From: an uncultured Flavobacteriales bacterium
Lineage (GTDB): Bacteria; Bacteroidota; Bacteroidia; Flavobacteriales; Schleiferiaceae
Reading direction: 5' to 3'
NCBI GenBank assembly: GCA_950073045.1
Contig: CATMQD010000005.1
Span: forward strand, 1 to 41,856
Length of the DNA: 41,856 bases
Shown here one piece after another: positions 16,761 to 23,766 of the stretch. Positions within the stretch are counted from its first letter, which is position 1, and each line of letters starts with the position of its first letter. Made by a program: the position numbers and the translations under genes. The notes beneath the pieces are model-generated. The model searched no databases. It saw nothing but the letters and a program-made list of their open reading frames with translations, and was not told where the DNA came from.

Positions 16761-18956
16761 ATGAAGAAGATTACCTTATTAATGTTTCTTTTTGCTGCCT
16801 TCACCATGTCGGCGCAAAACGATACAGTTACTTTCAAGGTGGACCTTGCCGGATACTCTGGAACAGGATTCACCTCGGCCCATGTTAATGGGACCTTTAA
16901 CAACTGGTGTGGCGCCTGTAACCCAATGAGCGACCCTGATGGGGATGGCGTTTGGGAAGTGGCCTTACCATTAACCGCCGGTACCATCGAATACAAATTC
17001 ACTATTGATGGTTGGAACGATCAAGAAAACTTGACCTCAGGTTTACCTTGTACTATTACCACCGGTGGATTTACCAACCGAGAGCTTACTTTTAGTGGCG
17101 ATACCGTACTACCAGTAGTATGCTGGGAGGCTTGTGCTGCTTGTGGTAGCACTGGCGCCTCTGGTCCATTAAGCTTACCTATTACTTTCGATGATCCTAA
17201 CATCGCTTATCCAACTTCCTCTTTTGGTGGTGCTGCCGATACTTTAGTAGTTGATCCAACCGATCCTACTAATATGGTATTGGAAATCACCAAAGATGCC
17301 GCTGCTCAAACTTGGGCTGGTTCTATTGTTGGTGATAGCGGTTTAGCTGCTCCCGTTGCTTTTGCTGCCGGTGCTACTACAATGACTATGCGCGTTTGGT
17401 CTCCAGATGCTGGAGTAGAAATCCGTTTGAAATTAGAAGACTTTACTGATCCTACTGTTTCTGTAGAGACGGTTGATTCTACTACCGTTGCTGGTGGTTG
17501 GGAAACCCTGACTTTCGATTTTAGCAATCAAGCAAGCGGTACCGCGGCTATTAACTTTGCGAGTACATACGACAAAATTGCTGTATTCCCGAATTTCGGT
17601 GCCACCGGTACTACCAAAACTTTCTACATCGACGATATTATGTTCGGTGCAGGTGGACCAAGCGTAGTATTACCAAGTCTTCCAATCACTTTCGATGACC
17701 CTAATGTAGATTATACCAGCGGTGAGTTCGGTGGTGCTACCGATACTATTGTAGCCGATCCTACCGATCCTACCAATATGGTGTCTGAAATCCATAAAGA
17801 CGGTTCTGCTCAAACTTGGGCGGGTATTGTTATCACCAACAGTGGCTTAGCTTCTCCAGTACCTTTTACTGCGAATGATAATATCCTAAGCATGCGCGTT
17901 TGGAGTCCAGATGCGGGTATTGAAGTACGTATGAAAATCGAGGATAATAATGACCCTACTGTATCTGTAGAAACTGTAGATACTATTATGACTGCTGGTG
18001 CTTGGGATACCTTGGTATTCGACTTTAGCAACCAAGCAAGTGGCACAGCTGCTATTAACTACGCCAATACTTACGACAAAGTAGTAGTATTCCCTAACTT
18101 CGGTGTGGATGGCGCTACTGCAGGTGCAAAGACCTATTATGTTGATGACATTTCTTTCGGAATGATTATGCCTCCTCCTCCCGCTTTAGACACAATCGAC
18201 CTTCCTATCACTTTTGATGATCCTAGCGTTGATTATGATGTTACCAGCGAGTTCGGTGGTTGTGTAGATAGCTTAACCGTTGATCCTACCAATGCCTCTA
18301 ATAATGTATTGCGTATCGAGAAAACTGGTGGCGCTGAAACTTGGGGTGGTATTGTAGTAACTACCGGAGGTATGAAAAATGCCATTCCATTTACCGCTAC
18401 TTCTACAGGAATGAAAATGCGTGTTTGGTCTCCTGATGCAGGTACCGATTTCCTATTGAAAGTTGAAGATTCTAATGACGCTACCATTTCTGCAGAAACA
18501 GTAGCTACCACCACCACTGCTGGTGCTTGGGAAACATTAAGCTTCGATCTTTCTAATACTCCTGCAGGTACGCCAGCTTTTGATCCAGCGGCTAACTACG
18601 ATGTAGTAGTTGTATTCCCGAACTTCGGAACTCCTGGTATTGCAGTAGGTGCAAAAACTTATTACATTGACGATATCGAGTTCGATAACTCTATCGGTTT
18701 AAACGAGGCTAATTGGGCAGCAAACTGGACCTTAGCGCCAAACCCAAGTACTGGTATCGTTCGTTTGGAAGGCTTGCAAGCTGAAAACTTCGATGTTCAA
18801 GTAATGGACCTTAATGGTCGCTTGATCCTAAAAACTAACACTAGCCAATTGAATCAAGGGGAACTGAACCTCAGCAACCTGAACAATGGAATTTATCTAA
18901 TTACGGTTTCTAACGAATTTAAGTCGGAAAGTCGTAAACTGATCATCACCAAATAG
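16761..18956 (+). CDS. Secreted multi-CBM glucan-binding protein with T9SS sorting domain, no catalytic domain
   Basis: 731-residue non-enzymatic secreted protein. A signal peptide (1-19, ending MSAQ) is followed by a CBM20/48-like domain (~20-115, with VNGTFNNW and YKFTIDGW). A Cys-containing linker (CWEACAACG) leads to three tandem ~160-residue domains (139-297, 307-467, 481-642). Each repeat carries LPITFDDP, EFGG or SFGG, TWAG or TWGG, MRVWSPDAG, a ETxxFDxSN block, VFPNFG and YYIDDI or a close variant. A T9SS type A tail closes the protein (~645-731, APNPSTG). The repeat type matches the C-terminal domain of the surface binding protein at the left edge. It is divergent from the PUL regulator and followed by a strong terminator, so it is probably a single-gene transcript co-regulated with the operon. 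It likely binds laminarin at the cell surface or is released; the ligand is inferred. Codons are T-ending and look highly expressed. Confidence 0.88.
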   Translation: MKKITLLMFLFAAFTMSAQNDTVTFKVDLAGYSGTGFTSAHVNGTFNNWCGACNPMSDPDGDGVWEVALPLTAGTIEYKFTIDGWNDQENLTSGLPCTITTGGFTNRELTFSGDTVLPVVCWEACAACGSTGASGPLSLPITFDDPNIAYPTSSFGGAADTLVVDPTDPTNMVLEITKDAAAQTWAGSIVGDSGLAAPVAFAAGATTMTMRVWSPDAGVEIRLKLEDFTDPTVSVETVDSTTVAGGWETLTFDFSNQASGTAAINFASTYDKIAVFPNFGATGTTKTFYIDDIMFGAGGPSVVLPSLPITFDDPNVDYTSGEFGGATDTIVADPTDPTNMVSEIHKDGSAQTWAGIVITNSGLASPVPFTANDNILSMRVWSPDAGIEVRMKIEDNNDPTVSVETVDTIMTAGAWDTLVFDFSNQASGTAAINYANTYDKVVVFPNFGVDGATAGAKTYYVDDISFGMIMPPPPALDTIDLPITFDDPSVDYDVTSEFGGCVDSLTVDPTNASNNVLRIEKTGGAETWGGIVVTTGGMKNAIPFTATSTGMKMRVWSPDAGTDFLLKVEDSNDATISAETVATTTTAGAWETLSFDLSNTPAGTPAFDPAANYDVVVVFPNFGTPGIAVGAKTYYIDDIEFDNSIGLNEANWAANWTLAPNPSTGIVRLEGLQAENFDVQVMDLNGRLILKTNTSQLNQGELNLSNLNNGIYLITVSNEFKSESRKLIITK
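17175..18686 (+). repeat. Three tandem ~480-base repeats encoding CBM-like domains
   Basis: Copies at about 17175-17651, 17679-18161 and 18201-18686. All begin with codons for LPITFDDP and end with codons for a YIDDI-type strand. Copies 1 and 2 are the closest, sharing for example DPTDPTNMV, QTWAG and DFSNQASGTAAIN, while copy 3 has diverged. This fits internal duplication with an older split of copy 3. Confidence 0.85.
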
Positions 18957-18981
18957 TTCATTAGTAGGTTACATTTGGTAA

Positions 18982-19019
18982 CCCCGTCTCGGAATACCGA
19001 GGCGGGGTTTTTTATTTTT
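18982..19019 (+). terminator. Rho-independent terminator after the multi-CBM gene
   Basis: Arms 18982-18992 (CCCCGTCTCGG) and 18997-19007 pair over 11 positions with one wobble around an AATA loop. A T-rich tail (TTTTTTATTTTT) follows. It lies 25 bases after the stop codon. Confidence 0.92.
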
Positions 19020-19042
19020 AAGGCGAATTAGACGCCATTACT

Positions 19043-19426
19043 ATGAAAAAAGCCAGTCTACTCTATAGCCTACTTTTTCTTTTATGCCTCCAAAATCCGC
19101 TTCTAGCCCAGGAAGATCAAAGCCGAGGGGATCTCTTTCATGTATTATTATTGCAATGGAATGAAGATGCCGATAGTGCCCAACAAGCAGCCATTTTAGA
19201 CCTATTTCGAAACTTACCCACTAAAATTGATGGTTTTGAGCAAGCGAAGCTCATCAGGCCCATCCGAGCCAATAAAGGTCATGAGCTAGTTATCATTATG
19301 AGCTTTAAAAGTCAAGCGGCTTTAGATGTTTATCAAAATCATCCCGACCATCTAAAAATTAAAAAACTGGCCCTGCCCCTTTTAAAGGATCTTACCAAGT
19401 ACGATTATTGGGAACGCGAATCATAA
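19043..19426 (+). CDS. Secreted Dabb (stress-responsive A/B barrel) domain protein
   Basis: 127-residue protein with a signal peptide (1-22, ending NPLLAQ) and a Dabb-type alpha/beta barrel domain (~30-122). Visible marks are HVLLLQWNEDAD, the helix AAILDLFRNLPTKIDGF and HELVIIMSFKSQAALDVYQNHPDHLK. Dabb domains form dimeric ferredoxin-like barrels; many are enzymes on small aromatic or polyketide molecules, others have no known activity. Export to the periplasm is uncommon for the family but seen in Bacteroidota. It begins 23 bases after the terminator tail of the upstream gene, so it has its own promoter. No functional link to the laminarin locus is visible. Confidence 0.8.
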   Translation: MKKASLLYSLLFLLCLQNPLLAQEDQSRGDLFHVLLLQWNEDADSAQQAAILDLFRNLPTKIDGFEQAKLIRPIRANKGHELVIIMSFKSQAALDVYQNHPDHLKIKKLALPLLKDLTKYDYWERES

Positions 19427-19511
19427 ATTCCTTGGTCGGCGGTAAAAAAATTCAAGTAAGCTTTACAACCCTAAATCTCATCTTGCATCCTATAGTTGTA
19501 AATGCCCCAAT

Positions 19512-20048
19512 TTGAGCATCGATTTAAAAAAGAACATTAAAGCCCTGCGTAAAGGCAATCAGCTTGCTGGTTTCCAAATTTATCAGCATTTCGCCAAGGC
19601 CACTTACAATAGCATTTTGCGATTGGTACCCCAAGCGGATGAAGCTAGCGACCTTTTGCAGGAGAGCTTTATTCAGGCTTTTGAAAAAATCGACAGTCTC
19701 GAAAACGAGCAGGCCTTTGGTGGCTGGTTAAAACGCATCGCCATTAATAAAGCCTTGGCCCATCTGCGTAAGCAAAACCGAGTGGCGCTTTCGCTAGATG
19801 AAGTACCAGAAATAGATGCCGTGGAAGAGGACTTAGACCTTGCACCCCTATCCTTTTCGCAAATAAATGCCGCCATACAAGAGCTACCTGCCGGATGCCG
19901 GATGATTTTCCAGCTGTATTACCTCGAGGAATACAGTCATGCCGAAATCGCCACCCAACTCAGCGTTTCCGTTTCGAACTCGAAAACGCAATTACACTAT
20001 GCACGACACCTTTTACAAGAAAAACTAAAATCAGTCTATGAAACTTGA
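19512..20048 (+). CDS. ECF-type RNA polymerase sigma factor
   Basis: 178-residue sigma-70 family protein of the extracytoplasmic-function type. Region 2 (~residues 22-95) contains DEASDLLQESFIQAFEKI and GGWLKRIAINKAL. Region 4 (~120-172) contains LPAGCRMIFQLYYLEEYSHAEIA and the recognition helix around SVSVSNSKTQLHYAR. The only usable in-frame start is TTG at 19512, because no in-frame ATG or GTG lies upstream. A separate 12-codon frame from an ATG at 19502 runs across this start. A TATAGTTG sequence at 19491-19498 is one mismatch from the TAnnTTTG box. The gene overlaps the putative anti-sigma gene by 11 bases. It probably directs transcription in response to an envelope signal and its own operon may be among its targets (inference). 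Confidence 0.88.
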   Translation: MSIDLKKNIKALRKGNQLAGFQIYQHFAKATYNSILRLVPQADEASDLLQESFIQAFEKIDSLENEQAFGGWLKRIAINKALAHLRKQNRVALSLDEVPEIDAVEEDLDLAPLSFSQINAAIQELPAGCRMIFQLYYLEEYSHAEIATQLSVSVSNSKTQLHYARHLLQEKLKSVYET

Positions 20049-20553
20049 GGATTGGATGCGGGAACACCGCGCGGAATTCGATGCGGCAGAAGCCCCGGAA
20101 GGACTGTGGAACAACTTAAAAGAGGCCGTTCCCCAAGCACCGAAACGAAAAGCCTACTGGGCTTGGTCGGCAGCAGCAGTACTTTTAATTGCTAGCGGTT
20201 TATGGCTTACACGCTCTTCGACAGATGTGAAATTAGACTCCGAATCACAACTTCCCGAAAGCTTTCTTGCCCAGGAAGATGTTTATCAGCAAGATTTACA
20301 AATGATTGAATCCCAGATCGACATGCAGGAAGTAGCGGCTAATCCAGATTACGATTGGGTATTTGAAGAGTTGGAAGAATTGGATCGGATTAACCGTCAA
20401 TATCGCTCAGACATTGATAATCTGGTGCCGCAAGAGGAACTGCTTAAGGTACTCATCGACTATTACGAAAAACGCCTGCGATTGCTCCGCAGGTTACAAA
20501 TGGAACTAGAACGAAATCAAAAACTTACAGAAAATGAAAACATTAATTTATAG
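20038..20553 (+). CDS. Putative anti-sigma factor, single-pass membrane protein
   Basis: 171-residue protein with a short cytoplasmic N-terminus (~1-40, LEDWMREHRAEFDAAEAPEGLW) and one transmembrane helix (~42-60, WAWSAAAVLLIASGLWL). A periplasmic part follows, acidic and then strongly helical (~90-170, ending in a charged coiled-coil-like YYEKRLRLLRRLQMELERNQK). Position immediately after an ECF sigma gene with an 11-base overlap, and this topology, indicate an anti-sigma role. No zinc-binding HxxxCxxC motif is present, so it is not a ZAS-type anti-sigma. It overlaps the next gene by 20 bases. The role is inferred mainly from context. Confidence 0.7.
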   Translation: MKLEDWMREHRAEFDAAEAPEGLWNNLKEAVPQAPKRKAYWAWSAAAVLLIASGLWLTRSSTDVKLDSESQLPESFLAQEDVYQQDLQMIESQIDMQEVAANPDYDWVFEELEELDRINRQYRSDIDNLVPQEELLKVLIDYYEKRLRLLRRLQMELERNQKLTENENINL

Positions 20554-21838
20554 TCTACTTTTTAGCCTTAGCCTTAACCTAGCCTGGGCTTCTAAGTCGG
20601 AAATGCGGGTTGAAAAACGCGCCCAAGTAAAACTAGAGGTAGCTAAGGATGTAGATATCGAAATCGACGGTAGTAATACCGATATGCGCATCGACATCTG
20701 GGATGAACCCCGAATTGAGATTGAAGCGGTATTTCGTTATCGCGGTGAAGATCATCAGGATAAAATAGCGGAGTTTCTAAGTCAGTTTCAGGAAAAGATT
20801 GAAGTGGGTATTAGTCAATCTCCAGGCTCGGTGCGCATAGAAACCTTTCGCTCCCTGCCCAAGAAAGTACAGATTGGCACCAAAGACTTTATGATTTTTG
20901 AAATGGCCTTTTCCCGCGACGAGGTGCAATTAGAATATCATATCCATATGCCCGCCAAAGGCAAAGTAAATATTAAACACTCTTATCGCGACCTCCGTAT
21001 TTACGGGGATCTGGAGAACCTCCAACTCTATCAATACAGTGGTCGCCTGGCCATGGACAATATTAAGAAGGCCCAACTCACCTTAAAATATGGAGAAGCG
21101 AATGTGCGTCGATTAAAAGACTCCGAGATAAACCTCTATGAAAATGATTTAATAGCGGAAGAACTTGGCGATGTAGAACTGAATATCAAATACAGTCAGT
21201 TAAGATCGCGATTTGCCAAAAAATTAGACGTGCAAGCTTATGAAAGTGAGCTCGAGTTTGAAGAAGTGAAATCTTTGGATGGTAATTTTAAATATTCTCG
21301 CTTCCGAAGTGCCCGTCTTAAACATGGCGTTTTAGTAAGCTATGAAAGCCGCTATGATATTCAAGATATGATCTCCCTGCGCTTAGACAATAGTAAGTAC
21401 AGCACCTATGGCATCAATCGAGTAGATGAAGTGCGCATCACCCAAGCCTATGAGGATAATATGACCATAAGAAGCGTAAAAAGCATGGCCGCTGGAAATA
21501 GCAAATACTGCAAGCACCGTCTTGGTAGTTTAGAAGAGGACTATAGCTTGGATGGCTATGAAAGCGATCTTCAGATTGATAAACTAAGTGGACCTAAAGG
21601 CGATATCAGCATTAAGGGGAAATACATTAAGGCGGAGATAAATACCGCCGATGCAGTTTTCGATTTAATTGCCGCGATGCAATATGGAAATATCGACTAT
21701 CGCCGAGCCGAAGCAAGCGCCCAAATTAGCGAAGAGGGCAGCCGCATCAATGCTAAGATTCAAAGCAAGGCTCGAAAAGAAGGGGCTGGATATAAAATCT
21801 TGGTAGATGGCTATGAAATGAAAGTGCAATTGTATTAG
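20534..21838 (+). CDS. Exported DUF4097-like adhesin-type protein with regular Tyr-marked repeats
   Basis: 434-residue protein with a signal peptide (1-19) and a short beta region (~30-140). A long repeat region follows in which Tyr recurs every 17-18 residues: positions 151, 168, 186, 202, 220, 236, 254, 270, 289, 306, 325, 342, 364 and 383. Odd and even units alternate between Y(E/S)xxL-type and KYSxxR-type starts, giving a full period of about 34-36. This pattern strongly suggests a beta-solenoid, as in the putative auto-transporter adhesin DUF4097/DUF2807 families. There is no T9SS tail or lipobox, so it is periplasmic or secreted by another route. It is the last gene of the sigma/anti-sigma operon and overlaps the anti-sigma gene by 20 bases; it may be the sensed or regulated partner (inference). 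Confidence 0.72.
   Translation: MKTLIYSLLFSLSLNLAWASKSEMRVEKRAQVKLEVAKDVDIEIDGSNTDMRIDIWDEPRIEIEAVFRYRGEDHQDKIAEFLSQFQEKIEVGISQSPGSVRIETFRSLPKKVQIGTKDFMIFEMAFSRDEVQLEYHIHMPAKGKVNIKHSYRDLRIYGDLENLQLYQYSGRLAMDNIKKAQLTLKYGEANVRRLKDSEINLYENDLIAEELGDVELNIKYSQLRSRFAKKLDVQAYESELEFEEVKSLDGNFKYSRFRSARLKHGVLVSYESRYDIQDMISLRLDNSKYSTYGINRVDEVRITQAYEDNMTIRSVKSMAAGNSKYCKHRLGSLEEDYSLDGYESDLQIDKLSGPKGDISIKGKYIKAEINTADAVFDLIAAMQYGNIDYRRAEASAQISEEGSRINAKIQSKARKEGAGYKILVDGYEMKVQLY
20984..21682 (+). repeat. Coding repeat, 17-18 residue half-period (beta-solenoid)
   Basis: Fourteen Tyr-marked units within the DUF4097-like gene. Full repeats start at residues 168, 202, 236, 270, 306 and 342, with spacings of 34, 34, 34, 36 and 36. 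The DNA is too diverged to look like a recent duplication. Confidence 0.65.
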
Positions 21839-21863
21839 CCCAATTTTGATTTAGGATTCTATC

Positions 21864-21875
21864 GGACAATTGTCC
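21864..21875. repeat. Perfect 12-base palindrome GGACAATTGTCC
   Basis: Self-complementary 12-mer located 26 bases after the DUF4097-like gene stop and 7 bases before the larger hairpin at 21882-21920. It could be a protein-binding dyad; nothing else is known from the sequence. Confidence 0.6.
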
Positions 21876-21881
21876 ATTTTT

Positions 21882-21920
21882 GAAGAGGCGATTTTATCTT
21901 TCTGATGAGATCGCCTCTTC
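21882..21920. terminator. Hairpin with 11-base perfect arms, possible terminator
   Basis: Arms 21882-21892 (GAAGAGGCGAT) and 21910-21920 (ATCGCCTCTTC) pair perfectly around a 17-base loop. No T-run follows on either strand, so a standard Rho-independent terminator is not supported. It may act as a 3' end stabiliser or a Rho-dependent end for the sigma operon. Confidence 0.5.
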
Positions 21921-21953
21921 AGATCTAGTCCATTAGCCATAAAGCTAGATCTG
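21920..21953. repeat. Inverted repeat CAGATCTAG / CTAGATCTG
   Basis: Nine-base arms 21920-21928 and 21945-21953 with a 16-base spacer, directly following the hairpin at 21882-21920 and ending 26 bases before the VOC gene start. It could be an operator or leader hairpin for the downstream gene. Confidence 0.5.
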
Positions 21954-21979
21954 CCTTCATCTTTAAATGGAAACCTAGT

Positions 21980-22438
21980 ATGAAACGAATTCTACTACTC
22001 TTTATATTACTCTCCGCTTGTATGAGCGAAGCTACAACTGAAGCCCAGCAATCTGATAAAGAGATTAAGATGAATAATTATTTAGCCCTTTTCGAAATTC
22101 CAGCCACAGACCTTAATCGAGCGGTAAGCTTTTACGAGGGAATCTTAGACCTTAAAATTGAAAAGATGGAAATGCCCGGCATGGAAATCGGGGTGTTCCC
22201 TTATGAGAACCAAGCCACCACAGGAGTAATTATGAAAGGAGAAGGCTATAGCCCTTCGGCTGATGGAGTTTGCATCTATTTAAATGGTGGTAGGGATTTG
22301 CAAATTATCCTAGACAAGGTAGAGCAGTATGGTGGTTCAATCCTAGTACCTAAAAGTCCGCATGCTGATGGCAATGGCTTTTTTGCTCTATTCCTCGACT
22401 CCGAAGGCAATAAAATCGGACTTAACTCTGAGGCTTAA
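21980..22438 (+). CDS. VOC-family (glyoxalase-like) putative lipoprotein
   Basis: 152-residue protein. From about residue 32 it is a vicinal-oxygen-chelate domain (YLALFEIPATDLNRAVSFYEGILDL, then FALFLDSEGNKIGL at the end). Such domains act as glyoxalases, dioxygenases or antibiotic-binding proteins. The upstream ATG adds a classic lipoprotein signal (LLSAC, C14), implying membrane anchoring in the periplasm, which is unusual for this normally cytoplasmic fold. An internal ATG at residue 31 (MNNYLALF) would give a cytoplasmic form and cannot be excluded. The N-terminal signal has good hydrophobicity and lipobox, so I favour the upstream start. Its 3' end overlaps the convergent DUF1287 gene by 17 bases. 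Confidence 0.78.
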   Translation: MKRILLLFILLSACMSEATTEAQQSDKEIKMNNYLALFEIPATDLNRAVSFYEGILDLKIEKMEMPGMEIGVFPYENQATTGVIMKGEGYSPSADGVCIYLNGGRDLQIILDKVEQYGGSILVPKSPHADGNGFFALFLDSEGNKIGLNSEA

Positions 22439-23009
22439 ATCGGTAATGACCAATAATGGTGTAGTTAAATAGCACATCTTCTACTACCTGTCCTCCGCCG
22501 ATATTATGCACCACCAAAGGCCTTTTCTTATCGCAAGAACGCTCTTTTACTAAAATGCCAATATGGGTAATTCCGCCTCCTAAAGACCAGCAAACAATAT
22601 CGCCCGGTTTATAATCGCCGCTATTATTGCTCTTTATAAGCTCCTGTCCAAAACGACTAAAGAAGCACATTAAATTAGGAACCCTTCGGTGGTCGATATT
22701 GGGATCGGGTTTCGAGAGCCCCCAATTATCGGGGTATTCCTCAAAATGCGCTTTCATATCCTCATGCACCAATTGCTGTAAATCAATGCCCAGCTTGCGG
22801 TAGGCGCGAATTACCACATCGGTGCAAACGCCTTTGCCTGCAGGCACATCTCCATTCGGGTAATCAATGCCAAAATAGGAAGGATCGTATACCACCTGAT
22901 CGTATTTTAGGGTATATGCCGAATCGGCCAGGCGCTTGTAAAAGTCCTCTTGCCCTTGCAGCAGAAGGGTGCTAAAGAGGAAAAAGCTAAGACTGTAAAT
23001 CAATTTCAT
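22422..23009 (-). CDS. DUF1287 family secreted protein (NlpC/P60-like fold)
   Basis: 195-residue secreted protein. I place the start at the ATG at 23009, not further upstream, because this gives a clean signal peptide (MKLIYSLSF to LLLQGQ) and an ATGA overlap with the stop of the upstream gene. DUF1287 marks are GKGVCTDVVIRAYRKLGIDLQ (Cys in the GVCTDV motif), a HRRVPNLMCFF block, GDIVCWSLGGGITHIGI and VVHNIGGG. The Cys...His arrangement resembles the papain-like NlpC/P60 amidases, so action on peptidoglycan or another envelope substrate is possible but unproven. It is the last gene of a minus-strand unit with two DUF3592-like membrane proteins. Confidence 0.85.
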   Translation of the reverse strand: MKLIYSLSFFLFSTLLLQGQEDFYKRLADSAYTLKYDQVVYDPSYFGIDYPNGDVPAGKGVCTDVVIRAYRKLGIDLQQLVHEDMKAHFEEYPDNWGLSKPDPNIDHRRVPNLMCFFSRFGQELIKSNNSGDYKPGDIVCWSLGGGITHIGILVKERSCDKKRPLVVHNIGGGQVVEDVLFNYTIIGHYRFKPQS

Positions 23010-23764
23010 GATTGGGGCCAATTTTCTTTGATGAAACGAGGCACAAACCAAGGTAGTGCATCTACCACGATTGACTTTTCGGGATTATTGGGCGCATAAA
23101 TAATCATCTCCTTTACTTCATCCAGCATTTTCTCGGGCCGGTGACTTTTAGCCACACTTTGATACTCCTTGCCATCGCTGGCGGTAAAGCTAAAAGTGAG
23201 CTTATAAACTGGCTCTTCATTTACCGAGACATTGGTTTTCTCCTTTTTCTTTAAGCGACCAAAAGCTATCCTTCCACTTTGAATCAACTTTAAGTTTTTA
23301 TACCCGGTATATAAGTAGTAGAGTAAAGTTATCCATGACGCTAATACAATTACGATAATGATAATAGCGCCATTTTTACGGTTCGCCCTAAGACCCTTTA
23401 TTCGACTCAATTGAGGATTCTTTGGATGGTATTCCACCCTTACCACATCATTAACCTTAAGCGGATCTCGATTGGAGCAATACGAAATCCCTTCAATGGC
23501 TCCTTCTTCTGTGCTAAACACATATTCGTAGCCCATGGTGTAGCTATCTTCCCCTTCCCAATAGTAAGTATTGGTAATCTTCGCCTTTACCTCCACCAAG
23601 TTTTCGCTTTCCTTTAAATAGTAATAGGCTCGCCAATCAAAGTCGCGGTTAAAGCTGTAGGCAATCACGCTCAGCACTACCCCAACCAAGAGCAGTATTA
23701 ATCCAATTTTTCCTTTAATAAGGATAGCCAGTTTATGGCCTAAGGGAAGTTTGGGTTTAATCAT
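23006..23764 (-). CDS. DUF3592-like two-TM membrane protein, copy 2
   Basis: 252-residue membrane protein with helices at ~residues 18-37 and ~132-152. The stretch between them is extracytoplasmic (VKAKITNTYYWEGEDSY, VRVEYHPKNPQLSRIKG) and a second beta domain follows (~160-252). The VEYHPKNPQ and YAPNNPEKS elements are typical of DUF3592. It is a paralogue of the next upstream gene, sharing for instance YHPxNPQLxxIKG and an LPYxxPxFIxxNW-type end. Function is unknown. It overlaps the DUF1287 start by four bases, indicating coupled translation. Confidence 0.75.
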   Translation of the reverse strand: MIKPKLPLGHKLAILIKGKIGLILLLVGVVLSVIAYSFNRDFDWRAYYYLKESENLVEVKAKITNTYYWEGEDSYTMGYEYVFSTEEGAIEGISYCSNRDPLKVNDVVRVEYHPKNPQLSRIKGLRANRKNGAIIIIVIVLASWITLLYYLYTGYKNLKLIQSGRIAFGRLKKKEKTNVSVNEEPVYKLTFSFTASDGKEYQSVAKSHRPEKMLDEVKEMIIYAPNNPEKSIVVDALPWFVPRFIKENWPQS

Positions 23765-23766
23765 AA

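Noticed and set aside
17810-18517. Minus-strand open frames opposite the multi-CBM gene (17810-18046, 18233-18517)
   Set aside because: They mirror the repeat structure of the plus-strand gene and arise from its codon bias; no independent support.
17175-18686. Tandem repeats as a possible CRISPR array or mobile element
   Set aside because: The repeats are ~480 bases, in frame within one gene, with conserved protein marks and no spacers.
21882-21920. Hairpin as a standard Rho-independent terminator
   Set aside because: The arms are perfect but there is no T-run on either side, so only a weak terminator or RNA-structure role is kept.
23010-23051. Upstream start for the DUF1287 gene at 23051
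   Set aside because: It would put 14 polar residues before the signal peptide. The ATG at 23009 gives a signal peptide and an ATGA overlap.
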